DNA of 50,955 nucleotides, from NCBI GenBank assembly GCA_015680685.1, contig MNCI01022141.1:3411-54365 (forward strand), read 5' to 3'. The translations under genes were made by a program, and so were the position numbers. This DNA comes from Gnetum montanum (taxonomy: Eukaryota > Streptophyta > Gnetopsida > Gnetales > Gnetaceae). Under the pieces are notes generated by a model. That model saw nothing but the letters and a program-made list of their open reading frames with translations. It did not search any database and was not told the origin of the DNA. Below, piece after piece: positions 1-11,382 of the stretch. Each line of letters opens with the position of its first letter. Position 1 is the first letter of the stretch.

Positions 1-144
1 GTAAGTCCCTGTCTGATCGACAAGACCGTTCAGGGCACCGCGGATTCGTTTTTCCAGCTTAGCCCTCGCGCGGATCCGTGGTTAAAGCTGTGTACACGGA
101 ATCTCGGTCGGTATTTCCAGCTGCCGACGTTTTCCGTCGTTACA
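1..144 (-). mobile_element. GC-rich terminus of an unidentified element (possible LTR end)
   Basis: This segment is clearly richer in G+C and CpG than the rest of the window and has no counterpart in the gypsy gag that starts at 145. On the minus strand it begins TGTAACGACGG at position 144, with CCGACG/CGTCGG motifs in both orientations nearby. Some plant Ty3/gypsy chromovirus LTRs begin TGTAACGACC or similar, so I infer the outer end of an LTR inserted into the gag of element 0. Only 144 bases are visible, so an assembly join or another transposon type remains possible. Confidence 0.35.
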
Positions 145-2357
145 GGTTCTATAGTACTCATTGGTATGGTAGTGAGGTTGAGAAGTGATGTGACTAGTGG
201 AGTCCCATGGAGAGATTGGCTGCTAAACATAGTACCCATATGGGTTAGGTTGATGGTAAGGGTATTTTTGATGTGGTAATGGAATTTTCCATGATTGTGG
301 TTGTTTCCATTGTTGATATTGTTCATTTGATTGTGGTGGAGCTCCACTCGAATAATATGTCAAGGGTTGGTGGAACTGCCTTGTGTTACCTTGAGGGTAA
401 GGTAACCTTCTGGGTGCTTACCGCATGTTTAATTGTGGATTTAGTGCATACACCCTAGACTCTTGTAGATGTGAGACTACTGGGAAAAATCCTTTAGGAT
501 GGTCATATTGGCATATCTCACATCTGCCATCATTTTCTATGTTTGAATCCACAACCTCTTCAATGATGTCAAACCTGCCCTTACCTTTGTTATGTGCAGA
601 CTCAACTTATTTCTTTTTCCTTATCTCTCAGTCACTACTTTGCTCTCTAGAATCCTTGACTATTTTTAGAATAGTTCAAAATTTATCATCTAAGGAGTTC
701 CACATTTGATCTACCTTTTCTAATACATTTGATGCAAATTTTTGAATTGGAAAAGTCTTCCTATTCACCATCTCTTTGAGTGGTGACTCTTCTTCATCTT
801 CAGAAAATCTAACTTCCTTCTTTTAGAGGGAAGGATCTATGTTGTATTCCTCCACAATTTCTCTTTTCCTTAACTCACCTTCCTCCTTGGCAACTTACTC
901 CAACAATATTTGTATTTGATGGGCTCTAAGCTCAGATAGCCTTCCTTGGGCATAAGTCCCAAGTGTTCTTCACCTTTCATACCTAGGCCCATCCATAAGA
1001 TGGTGTAGTTATTCCCTTTGCAAGTAATCATGGCTAGGGAAATGATTTAATAATGATTAATATTGGCCCATGGCAACATCCAAGGGTTTGTATCCTCCTT
1101 TTTTTCATCCTTGCATTTTTGTACATAGGTTGAACACTCGATAGTACGTTTGATACATATTGTTGAATAACTCTAACATGGTACTCCATCAACAAATGGA
1201 TTCTAGTTCTATGAACTGGTACCAACTTACCGCTTCCTTGATCAGTGTCTATGGAAATAACTTTAGTTTTTGCCACTCATTTTCTATATTTTGCAAGGCA
1301 CATGCATCATGAAATGCTTGTAGATGGTTTTGAGGATTAGGTTTGTATCCCCCTTCGAATCATGGCATTTTGTTCATGTTTAGTATTTTGATCCTACTAT
1401 CCTTTTGGTGCCTTGTTGGAATCCTAATAACCTCTGTTATATCTAACATACTTCAGGTGATGAGCAGGGGTTCATCATGATCATATTTTCTATGGCATCT
1501 ATGATGCATATGTTGTTCCCTACTCTCCCTTCTTTCATGATGTGTTTCTCTGGAATTCCCTCATCCCCTTACTTGATTGTTTTGTCTATGATCTCTATTT
1601 CACTTACCATTGTCCTCATGGTCTTTCCCTTTGTGACTACATTCAGATCCCAAAGGAGAAGGGGAAGGAGATGATGAAGGTGAAGAGGAAGTAGGACTAA
1701 CACTCTGACAATGCCTATCACTTTCTCTTTGGTGGTCTTGGCCTCAGTCGCGGTTATGATTGGAATGTTTGTCAATGTCACATGTTCATGTTCCTTTTTG
1801 AAGCCTTTGTGTCTGTTCATATCAAAACCTAGCTTATGAATAGTTGATTAAAGATTTTGATACAAAACTACTTGACCAAAGTGATCGAGAGGAACATTAT
1901 TTTGTGGAAAACCTCCCAAGGTAGGTTCACCACCCTCATTTTCACTTACGACATACAAAACATCTTGAGACCACTTTTCTTTCATAGATTTGTAATGTAT
2001 CTCTTGTTGTAAGTTCCTTTGCTATTGTGCCTCCGTGTGTCAATACTCTCTCGATTCATGTTCATGCATAACGTACTCTACTTGTAAGTGCTGCATACCA
2101 ATTCATGTGAGAGCATGAAGAAGCATGCTTGAGACTGAATGATCGAGAGGTAACACTATGTTATCTTCTAAATCATGTCAATGCAGTTGCTCATCCTATT
2201 TGAGGATAAAGGTAAAGTTTAGTATATACTTATCAGGATGAGCATATACCACATGAAACTGTTGGGGAACTAGCAATTCATAATGTGTACTATACCTCCA
2301 ATTGTTCATTGTGTTGGACCTAGTTGATGAAGCACTCTCATAAGAAGAAGGAGACAT
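145..2357 (-). pseudogene. Decayed gag of element 0
   Basis: Reading from the ATG at 2357 (MSPSSYESASS), the frame aligns by eye with the gag of element 2 (start at 31205) and of element 1. In order it has an N-terminal region without a recognised domain, a Ser/Pro-rich low-complexity stretch around 1640-1690, the capsid-like gag region, and a CCHC-type knuckle CEICQYDH near 500-536. Gag would form the cytoplasmic particle that packages the RNA. Many in-frame stops and shifts make it non-coding. It is cut at 145, losing the C-terminal linker to protease. Confidence 0.75.
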
Positions 2358-2475
2358 GATTAATTATTTAGTGTGCAATACTCTTTTTTGATGATTGTAG
2401 GATAACTAACCCTAAGGGTTCATTCCAACAATGGAAAGATTTCCTAAGTTCTAATTAGTGCACAAACAACAAAAT

Positions 2476-2492
2476 CCCTATCAACAGTTCCA
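2476..2492 (-). other. Degenerate primer-binding site, tRNA-Asp type
   Basis: One base inside the 5' LTR of element 0, the minus strand reads TGGAACTGTTGATAGGG. This matches the complement of plant tRNA-Asp 3' end (TGGCGCCGTTGCCGGGG) at 11 of 17 positions, and most differences are transitions. A tRNA-Asp primer is common in Athila/Tat-type elements. The equivalent site in element 2 differs at other positions, which supports a shared ancestral site. Confidence 0.6.
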
Positions 2493-2493
2493 A

Positions 2494-3325
2494 TGATGAG
2501 TAGCAAGGTATCCCTATGCCCAATCATATGAATATGAGTGTTCATGAGCGATTTGGTTGAACTCCAAGGATTAAGTGCTTATGCCCTTACATAGAACAAG
2601 GATGGGTTATGTGACTGTTGTCTTCCCATGCTTACTTGTAAGGCATAATTATATGATTAAGTAAACTTGAGGCATATGATGTTTTATGCTTTTTATGTTT
2701 TATGTTCATGGTGTTTAAAGTGAAGAAAAGAAATAATTTAATAACTAATTTGATTTAACTAGTTAACTATTCCCTAACTAGCCCTAACATTGACATTCAT
2801 TCCTGCTTGCCGAACACATCCTAAACCAGTGTAGCACTACTGGGATTACCAAACACTAATCATTACTGGGTTACCAAGTGTTTCACATTTGCTTGAAGTG
2901 GTCGTGCTGAGTGTACTAATTCATTGATAATTAACAAGTTAATAGAAATAACATTAATTAACTAATGAGAGTAGCAAATAATAGTAAATAACATTTAAAT
3001 GAAATAATTAAGCTATTCTAAATGTTTCAAGGTTTATCACAAAGTTCATGTTTATTTCCAAACACAAGGTGTGCTTAGGTACATAATGCTCGAATGAATA
3101 TTTATTCACTTTATGACTCCTACTACAAGCACTCAGAAATAATTATAACTCTCGAAAGGGAAAACTACAAGAGTTCAGCTAAGGGACTAAGAAGCTAATT
3201 TTGAAATAAAGTGCCCTTGTCTCTTATTTATAGGCAATGAGACAAGTTTTGATATCACATGTTTTCACTTTGGAACCTTTGATATCACGTATATGATATC
3301 GAGGGTTTGATATCATGACTCATCA
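2494..3325 (-). repeat. 5' LTR of element 0 (832 bp)
   Basis: The LTR is bounded by TGATGAG and CTCATCA, the 7-bp terminal inverted repeat of this family. A TATA-like box (plus-strand TATTTATA at 3225-3232) lies downstream of U3, which holds several GATATC motifs (3250-3320). The internal side faces left, next to the primer-binding site, so this is a 5' LTR for a minus-strand element. Confidence 0.85.
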
Positions 3326-3334
3326 ATCCTACAT

Positions 3335-5260
3335 TAGGATGAACAGATGCAATGGTGAGATATGGAGGGTAATGTTATTTTACCCCCAAATAGATCTATA
3401 CCCAGAATGTTGTTTAAAACCCTTAAGAAGTTGGGCATATTAGATCTTCATGAAGAGTACATTGTGGATGGATATGATAATTGGAACTATTATCCCATTA
3501 AAACACAATGTAAGTGAGATAAATGTCAAGAGTGACTCCATGAAGCCACAAAGGGAAAACATTACACTAACCCCTTGTTCCTACTAGATCAAGAGGATAA
3601 TGAGGAGCCTTCATTGGAAGGTTCTCAACATGAAGATTCTCCACCCCCTACTAATGATGGTGATGGTGTGAACTTCATCCTATGATCAACTTTTCATAAG
3701 CCATGTTCAAGAAAGAGTGATGGCCAAGGTAGGGACTCAAGTAAACATCACAATAACAAGGGATCTAATGATGGTGATCATAAAAAGTGTAATAGTGGTG
3801 GTAGACACTATGGTGGTGGTGGTAGTCCACCTTCCTCTTCATCCTCTTCATCTAATTTTGAACATTCTTCTTCATCTGATGGTTCTCATGAAAGTCATTG
3901 TTGCAACAACTATGATGAAGGTGATCAACAAAATAACAATAACTATGAAGGCCACCAAAATTGAAGGGGTGGGTAAAACCATCATCAGCATCATCAACAT
4001 AGCAATGATTATGAATCTTTACTAGTGACTCAAAGTATGATTAACATTGTGAAGGTAGTAGGAATTCCAACTAGGTACATAAAGGATAGTTGGATCAAGT
4101 GCCTAAATATGAACAATATTCCAAGATTTGAGGGGGGGAATACAATTTTGATCCATAGACACATCTATAAGATTTTCAAGATGCATATGTCTTACAGAAC
4201 ATCAAGAATGAGTGGTAAAAACTTAATCTTTTCCCAAGGACACTCATTAAGAAAGCTAAAATTTGGTACTAGTCCTTATAATCGGAATCTATCCAGAAAT
4301 GGAATACCATGTTAGAACTGTTCAATGACAAATATCAAATGTACTCTAGAGTGTCTAACTTGAAAAGGAAAATCCAAGGTTTGAAACAAGGAGCACATGA
4401 ACCCTTGGATGCCACCATGGGCTAATACTATTCACACCTACACAAATTTCCTAGCCATGGTTACTTTCATAGAAAACAACTTCACCACATTATAGATGGG
4501 CTTAGAGCAAAAACAAGAAGAACCCTTGCGGTGTATGCCCAAGGAAGGTTTTCTAAAATGAGAGCTTATCAGATTCAAAGGCTAATTGAGTAGGTAGAAA
4601 AAGAATAAAGTGAGCTATGAAAAAGGGAGAGTGGTAAAGAGTATAATGGAGATCCATCCATCAAAAAATTAGAGGTTTGATTTTGTGATGAGGAGGAGTC
4701 ACCACTTGTTAAAGTGGTGAATAGAAAGACCTTGTCTATCCAAAAATATATTTTTGACATTTTAGCCAAGCTTGACAAGTTATGGGACTCTTTGGATGAA
4801 AATTTTCAAACCACTTTGAAGAGCGCTAAAGAATCCAAAAAGAAAAATAGTGATCATAATCGTAGATGGTAGAAAGAAACTAAACATGCCAACTAAAGAG
4901 GTAAGGGAAAAGTTGCTACAGTAGAGGAAGTTGTGGAATTTGACTCTACCAATGAAACTAAATGTGACATCTATCAATATGAATATCCAAAGGGATTTTG
5001 CCCTATGGTGTCACACTTACAAGAGTCTGGAGTATATGCATTAAATCCTTGCCTAGCATGTAAATAAGCTCCAAGACAATTACCTTACCCTCAGGGCAGT
5101 CCAAGATAGTTCCACCAATAGCAACAACCTTACTACCCAAGTGGAACTCCTCCACAACCTTATGAATAGTAAAAACAATGGTATCAACCACAATCATGGG
5201 GAATGCCACTACAAAGGCAACAGTATCCTTATAGGCAACCAAATTCATATGGATACTATG
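3335..5260 (+). pseudogene. Decayed gag of element 1
   Basis: The frame aligns with the gag of elements 0 and 2 from shortly after the junction at 3326. Visible blocks are an N-terminal region, a His/Ser/Asn-rich low-complexity stretch (about 3720-3960), the PF03732-like gag core (about 4110-4600; FEGG, then LKLFP-like and DGLK-like positions), and the knuckle at 4963-5001. The knuckle reads CDIYQYEYPKGFC, so two ligands (second Cys and His) have become Tyr. Several stops and shifts confirm a dead copy. Confidence 0.75.
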
Positions 5261-5639
5261 TTTAGAAACCCATCTCCCCTAGAAGCTTAGCAAGTCATGC
5301 ATTATTCTAGCATCACTATTATCCTCTAGAGTACCACTAAACACACTCACCATCTACTCGTGGAAAAAACCCATATCTGTATCCTTATCATCCTCCAAAT
5401 CCCTCTACACCTACACCTACACCTTCAACTTAGTTACCTCCTACTACATCCATGTAGGGTGAAATTCCTCCATAGCTGTAGCAACGAAATGCTACAAGGG
5501 CTATACACTCACAAGAAGTTTTTCAACTAAGTGATTTGGATAATCGATCAAGGAAACAACCTTTTTTTGACCTGGTAGCTCTCTCCAACCCTTAGAACCT
5601 ACTCCAGTTGATTTCCCTACATCTTCAATATCCTCATCC

Positions 5640-6200
5640 TCTGCATTAAATACCTTTGAGCATCCTTCAATCTAAGTTCCACCTAGGATCTACACTATAA
5701 TGCCAACTCATGATATTTCTTATTGCATTAAGGCGGGCAACCTTCCTACAAAAAGGTCTGATCCAAGAAGTCCACTCATCTCTCTACAGATTATTGGACA
5801 AGAGCCATGCATGGCTCTTCTTAACTCTAGTTCCAGAGTTAACCTCATCTCCCATGATATGTACAAAGCTTGGAACCTACCACCTCTTAAGAAGAGCAAT
5901 ATTCATCTAGAATTAGTAGATTAGTCGATTACAGTCTCTTTGGGATTAGTAAAGGACATTGTGACCATAGTTTGTAGGTGGTCCTATCTTGATGGGTTTT
6001 TGGTGATTAAGGTGAAAAACTACAAAAGTGACTTCCCCATCATCATGGGAAGGGCTTGGTTAAGCATAGTCAATGTGTGAATGGGTATAAGGGACTTATC
6101 TCTCAAAATATGTAAGGAAAATGAGTTAGGAAAAATTAAGAAGAAGCGTATTCCATGCATCATGTGCAGCGATAATGGGTTCAATTGTGTGCAAAATATT
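5640..6200 (+). pseudogene. Decayed aspartic protease of element 1
   Basis: A retropepsin-like domain is seen as ALLNSSSRVNLISHDMY (about 5815-5865) and IIMGRAWL (about 6040-6065), the equivalents of the D-S/T-G catalytic loop and the late ILGRPFL-type motif. The catalytic Asp is Asn and the following Gly is Ser, so it cannot be active. The enzyme would process Gag-Pol in the particle. It follows a Pro-rich linker and precedes the RT connection region. The same Asp-to-Asn change is found in element 3, while element 2 keeps Asp. Confidence 0.8.
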
Positions 6201-6439
6201 TGATCAATCAAAAGCACATACATTAAGGTATGCAATTAGTATGCATAAGAAATTAATATTCAATGGTGTTTGTACACAACAACCACAAAGAAGGAGGGCA
6301 TCCAATGGTTGATAGCTAATTTAGATAGCAACATAATTTGCATGGACCAATTGAGAGTTTAATTTATGCATATGTTGAAGGCACAATCAAACTTGAATAA
6401 GTCCATTTCCAACTCTCTAATAAAAATGCTGATAACTAT

Positions 6440-8110
6440 TGGGGAGAGTTAGAGATCCCTGATCACTTCAAGTAGGAGCCCTTGGAACTAAAAACATTAC
6501 CATTCGGAATGGAGTATGCATTTTTAAAGAATGGTAAATTGGTCATCATTAATGCCAAACTTCCTCTTGAACAAAAAGAAAATTTGTTGAAAGTGATGAA
6601 TAAAAAGTCAACAGCCTTTGCTTGGTCATATCCAGAGCTAACAAGAATTGATCCAAGGATATGCCAGCACCACATCTACATTGACCCCACCCATGAAACC
6701 TAGAATATGGCCACAAAGGTGACTAAACCCCAAATTTAAGCAAATCGTTAAGGCGGAGATAGAGCAACTCCTCAAGGAAAGATTTATCTATCCAATCATC
6801 GATAGTGAGTGGGTTAGCCCACTCATAATGGTACCAAAGAAGGATGGCTAATGGTGGGTTTGCATTAACTTTAGATTGTTAAATATGAAAACATTTAAAG
6901 ATCACTTTCCTTTGCCATTTGTGGATCAAGTATTAGACATCATATCTAGACATTGTTATTATAGTTTATTAGATGGTTATAGTGGCTACAACCAGATCCA
7001 AATTGTAGCAGAAGACCTGGCGAAGATAACATTCACAAGTCCTTAGGGACTTTTACATACTGTAAGATGCCATTTGGCCTATGTAATGCTCCTGTAACAT
7101 TTCAATGCTTTGTCCTTAGTATCTTTTAACAATAAATTAGTAGTGTTATTAAAGTCTTTGTGGATGAATTCTCCACCTATGGAGCTACCTTTGAGCAATC
7201 CTTGGACCAACTTGAGCAAGTACTGAAGAGATGTGTTGAGACAAACCTATGGCTCAGCTAGTAAAAGAGCTATCTCATGGTCCAAGAAGGCATTGTGCTA
7301 GAGCACCAAATTTCACAAAAATGGATTAAGGTAGACCTAGAAAAGATAAGGATCATATAAGGAATAACGCACTAACCAGAGATCGTTCAAGATGTTCAGT
7401 CATTCCTTGGACACATTGGTTATTACTAGCACTTTATTGAGAATTTCTCTAAGATTACAAAGCCATTGGTAGAACTTGCAAAGAAAGATGCATCTTTCAT
7501 TTGGACCAAGGAATGTGAACACGCATTCCAATAATTAAAGGAGAAACTCATAGAAACACCAATCCTAAGAGCACTAGATTGCTCCAAACAATTTCATATC
7601 ATGACAGACACATCTAACTATGCTTTGGATGATAAGAAACATCCATATTATATCCATTGCACAAGTTGAAGCATTGTGGGAGCATAGTTAAATTACACCA
7701 CCACGGAAAAGGAATTAATGGTAGTGGTGTATGCACTAGAAAAGTTTAGACATTATGTGCTAGGTTATAAGGTATTTGTACATATGAACCATAGTGTAAT
7801 TTGCTTTCTTATGAATAAGCCAATGGTGAGCCCTCATGTTTTATGGTGTCTTGTGATCTTGCAAGAATTTGATATTACTATGGTAGATCAAAAAGGAACC
7901 AAGAATGTGGTCACTAACCATATTTCTTGCTTAAGATGGGATAACAAAGATGAGGAGAGCCCACTCTCTGATCAATTTCCAGATGAACTCCTCTTTACTA
8001 AAGCAATAAATGAACAAATGCCTAAAAAAGAAATATGGTATAATGGCATCCTCACATATCTTCTCACTCAAGAAATGTCACAAGACTTGAATTTTAGGAA
8101 AAAGAAATAA
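6440..8110 (+). pseudogene. Decayed reverse transcriptase and RNase H of element 1
   Basis: The pre-RT stretch (6480-6703; ELKTLPFGMEYAFLKNGK) has the Athila pattern, followed by RT motifs SPLIMVPKK, DHFPLPFVDQVLD, LLDGYSGYNQIQI, CNAPVTFQ and the catalytic box FVDEFS (about 7157-7174), where the usual second Asp is Glu. RNase H follows (about 7600-7900) with TDTSNYAL, YTTTEKELMVVVYALEKFRHYVLG. These would copy the genomic RNA into DNA in the particle. There are many TAG/TAA/TGA stops, for instance at conserved Trp in WRVCI. Confidence 0.85.
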
Positions 8111-9190
8111 TTTCTTCATCAGGTAAAATACTTCATGGAAATCAATAGACACCTTTACAAGGTTTGTGCTAATGGCCTGATCTATTGGTATGTCCCTAAT
8201 GAAGACCAACTGCACATTCTCCTAGATGCTCATGAAGGACCTTATGAAGGCCACTATGCAAGGAGACACATGACCATAAAAATCCTGATCGTAGGATACG
8301 ATTGGCCCACAATCCTGATGCCCACTACTCATATGAAGGGTCCTCAATAGTGGATTTAATCACTAGAACCTTTAGACATATGGGGCATTAACTTCATGGT
8401 TTCCATCACACCCATGTCTAATGGGAAAACATATATTATAGTAGCAATTGACTATTGCACAAAATGGGCTAAAGTGGTAACTGTTACAAATTGCACATCA
8501 TCCACTGCCACCATATTTATACAACAGCACATTGTAAATAGGTTTGGGATGGTGTGTTCACTAATTTTTGATAATGGGACTCATTTCACAAGTGCCACAT
8601 TTAGAAAATTAATGTAATTATTGGGGGTAGAACATAAATTAACAACACCTTACCACCCCCAACCCAATGGTCCAGTAGAGGTAACCAACAAACAGATTAC
8701 AAAAATATTAATGTGAACCATTAGCAAATATAGGAAGGATTGGAGCACAAAACTTAATGATGCTCTTGGGGCTCACCAATCAACTTGGAAACTTCCTATT
8801 GTAGATTCTCCCTATGATTTAGTGTATGAGAACCTTCCAACTCTCCCAATTCAATCTGAGCTCTATACACTCTCAACGGGCTGTGATCTAAACCTTGACC
8901 TAACTTTAGCACAAAAGGAAAGATTGATCAACCTGAACATGCTAAAAAAATTCACATAGTGGCCCAATTTTTGAATGAGGCGAACAAGGAATTCAGTAAG
9001 CAATGTCATGATATTAGAATTAGGAAAGTAAAGTTTCAACCAGGAGATAAGGTCCTCTATTGGAACCCCACACATATACCTCAAAAGGAAAAATTTCAAA
9101 CATTGTGGAAGGGACCTTATATAATTGATCAAACCTTTTCCTTTGGGGCCATGATAATTTACAAACCTAATAGCCTAGAAAAAAATTAGT
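8111..9190 (+). pseudogene. Decayed integrase of element 1
   Basis: The zinc-binding N-terminus is partly present (HEGPYEGHYARR), but the CDxCQ half is lost by a short deletion near 8320. The core shows WGINFM (first catalytic Asp now Asn), FDNGTHF (second Asp kept) and the E of VEVTN (kept). The tail has a GPY/F-type module, KVLYWNPTHIPQKEKF then LWKGPYIID (about 9050-9130). No chromodomain follows, so this is not a chromovirus. Frameshifts occur between core and tail. Confidence 0.85.
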
Positions 9191-9888
9191 TGGTCAATAT
9201 CTAACAAATTAAACCTTTCCTATTTTTCAAATCTCCTCCTTCCAACTCAGTTATGGGGGAGATGGTCATTCGTGCTGACCATTACCATGGCCTCTTAGAT
9301 TTTCTACCTTTTTGTTTTTTACATTTTTTATTTTCAAATTTTTCTCATTTTATACCATTTTTAATACATTTAAGTTTTCTTTATTCTTTTACACTTTCTT
9401 ATATATTTTACTTTATTTTGTTTCTTTTGATTAAGTGTGAAATTTTCTCATTTTTGCTAATACATTTTCTTTGTTGTCACAGGACACAATGCTACTGTTG
9501 CTATTTACTAATGATGGTTTGTGCCTAATGTGTGATGGTTGACCTTTGGTTTCTATTTTTGAATTCTAATGTCTAATGACTTTGGCATGGTTTATTTTCT
9601 AATGGAACAAGTAGTGAGTCCACATCATCCACCCATCCAATGAACTCTATGATTTTCCTTGTTCTAGGAATTTGAGGTTCCTTTTTCATTAAAGAAACTT
9701 TTAATCAATCGGTTACTTTGGTAGTTCCAAACTTAGGAAGGATCTAAAGGTTTGTAAAGGGTGTGACTTCAAGGGAACTCAATACTCTTTGTACTCTTCT
9801 TCTTGCTTGAGTGCTTGAGTGTTTTTTGCAAACTTCTTACCATTCCATACCACCTAATGATAGGAGGACAAATAACTTCATTGCATGG

Positions 9889-10020
9889 TGTGGTTCCCAT
9901 CATTTAAAAAATGATGGAAATTCAAATCACACCCCTTCAAAATGAATAACATCCTCACATGGTGTGGTTTCCATTTCAAAACAAAAACAAAAAAAAAACA
10001 ATCAAAATTCAAAGCACACC
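9889..10020 (+). repeat. Duplicated GGTGTGG...CACACC hairpin, element 1
   Basis: Two successive copies of a stem-loop are seen. The left arm GGTGTGGTTTCCAT (9961) pairs with the right arm ATTCAAAGCACACC (ends 10020), with an A-rich loop. The first copy spans about 9889-9943. The same structure recurs in the other gypsy copies of the window at the matching place. Confidence 0.55.
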
Positions 10021-10844
10021 CCTTGGACAAATAAAAGGGCTACAAGCACTAGTTGTGGGACTCAAGAGACATACACATATACCTGAAGGCCCTCTCTAAC
10101 TAAGGTCCTCTCTCTCTCTCTTACTTCCTACTTCTCTCTCCTCTTTGTGGAATAGTGGTTGTCTTGTAGGGACACTCTTGTGTCTCGAGTGGATGGATTG
10201 GTCTTAGAGTGGTGATGCAAACTCACTGAAAGTGGATGGTTTTGGTCTAGATTGAGGATGAAACTTCTTAGGTCATTTTAACCACAATTCCACAAGGGAC
10301 TTCTTATGACCTCAATTTGGAACTCCATTCCACCTTCTCTATCATTCATCCATGCTACCATAACTCACCTCACTACTGGGTTCCATGTTATGCTCTATGT
10401 CTTAGTCTAATGTATTGGGATTCTTAAGTGGATTCTTTTTGGTTGGTCCTTAACTTGTCATGATCATTAAATTGACCATGGGGCCCATGGACTCCTTATT
10501 TGAGGTTATGTAAGGGCAAAAAGGACATGAGCTTGCTATGGGGAGAACCCACTTGCATAGGTTTTGGCTTGATTAGTTAATATTTCTTACCTTTGACATC
10601 ACTACAATATTATATTTCAAATTTTCCATTGTGTAAACCACTCAGTGCTCCTTAATCTTTCATTGCATTCATCCATTAATTAATTTTTCTTCACTTTTTT
10701 AAATATATGAACTTCAATTTCCTTTTCTCATGCTTTCGTACTATTTTTGGTCTTCTAAGCTTTCATTTGATCCCAATTTCATTGAAAATTTCCTTGTATT
10801 TTAAAAGTTTGACCAAAGTCAACAAAAGTCAATGGTGGTTAATA

Positions 10845-10910
10845 GTTGCATCAAGGAAGCCTCATTGATGTAGCGGACCACATCAATGAGGCCTCATTGA
10901 TGTAGTGCAA
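10845..10910. repeat. GAGGCCTC palindromic pair within post-pol block
   Basis: Two tandem units of about 30 bp carry a palindrome. The second is perfect over 22 bases (10881-10902), each half being CATCAATGAGG. A closely related palindromic sequence lies in U3 of the element 1 LTR at 14503-14541. A TATA-like ACTATATATACC follows at 10914-10926, so this may be the U3/TATA part of an LTR fragment (about 10830-11230). Confidence 0.5.
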
Positions 10911-11382
10911 AAATACTATATATACCATGAGATACTTTGGAATTTTTCGCAATTTGATCATAACACACAAGGAATTTTTGTAATTTTTCATAGCCCAAAA
11001 CCTTCCAAAGTCCATAACTTTCAAACCGTTTGTCCAAATCACTCCATTTTTTGATCCTACACTTACTGGAGGTAAGATCTTTATCATTGGGATCACAAAC
11101 CTTAAGGCTTCCAATGAAATTTTTGAAAAAATTTTCTAACTCCCCCAAGGTTTAGTAACCTTAATCATACATAAACATCAACTTTTTCCAAGTTAATCCT
11201 TCCAACAATCTCCAGGATGATTTATCAATGATAAGGCATAAATAGAAATAATAATTAAGTTAATTAAATCAACCATAATCACAACTTAGCCAAGTGTAAC
11301 TACCCTCAAGAGTTAAGGTATTCCAATTGTTTTAAGGTTACACGATGATTGCTAATCTATGGTTTTATTGTGATTAGAGATG

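Larger units (their letters stand above)
145..3325 (-). mobile_element. Element 0: 5' part of an Athila-type Ty3/gypsy retrotransposon
   Basis: On the minus strand this reads 5' LTR (3325 to 2494), degenerate primer-binding site (2492 to 2476), gag start codon at 2357 and gag down to 145, where it is interrupted by unrelated GC-rich DNA. The rest (pol, 3' LTR) must lie left of the window. The right edge abuts the gag of element 1, so element 0 was inserted into element 1. The expected target duplication is ATCCT (3326-3330), with its partner outside the window. Confidence 0.85.
9191..11382 (+). other. Non-coding block downstream of pol, element 1
   Basis: No gene is seen. The block aligns by eye with the post-pol regions of elements 2, 3, G, E and Z: a T-rich stretch (9300-9460), the phrase AGTCCACATCATCCA near 9617, a duplicated hairpin (9889-10020), a CT-rich run (10107-10143) and a block ending in ATAATCACAACTTAGCC (about 11274). 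Between about 10830 and 11230 the alignment is interrupted by a sequence with GAGGCCTC palindromes that resembles LTR material of another family. At 11383 the extra ORF begins. Confidence 0.65.

Noticed and set aside
1-144. End of a CACTA (En/Spm) transposon, suggested by CCGACG/CGTCGG motifs
   Set aside because: No CACTA/TAGTG terminus at the 144/145 junction; the TGTAAC start fits an LTR better.
9050-9190. Possible chromodomain after integrase
   Set aside because: After the GPY/F module the sequence becomes T-rich and non-coding in elements 1, 2 and 3; no aromatic-cage motif is seen.
9253-9528. Hydrophobic open frame that could be an env-like membrane protein
   Set aside because: It is a T-rich stretch read as Phe/Leu; no conserved frame in the other copies.
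10851-11148. Overlapping minus-strand frames of 84-87 codons
   Set aside because: They lie in LTR-like non-coding sequence with palindromes; two frames of equal length and no family resemblance.
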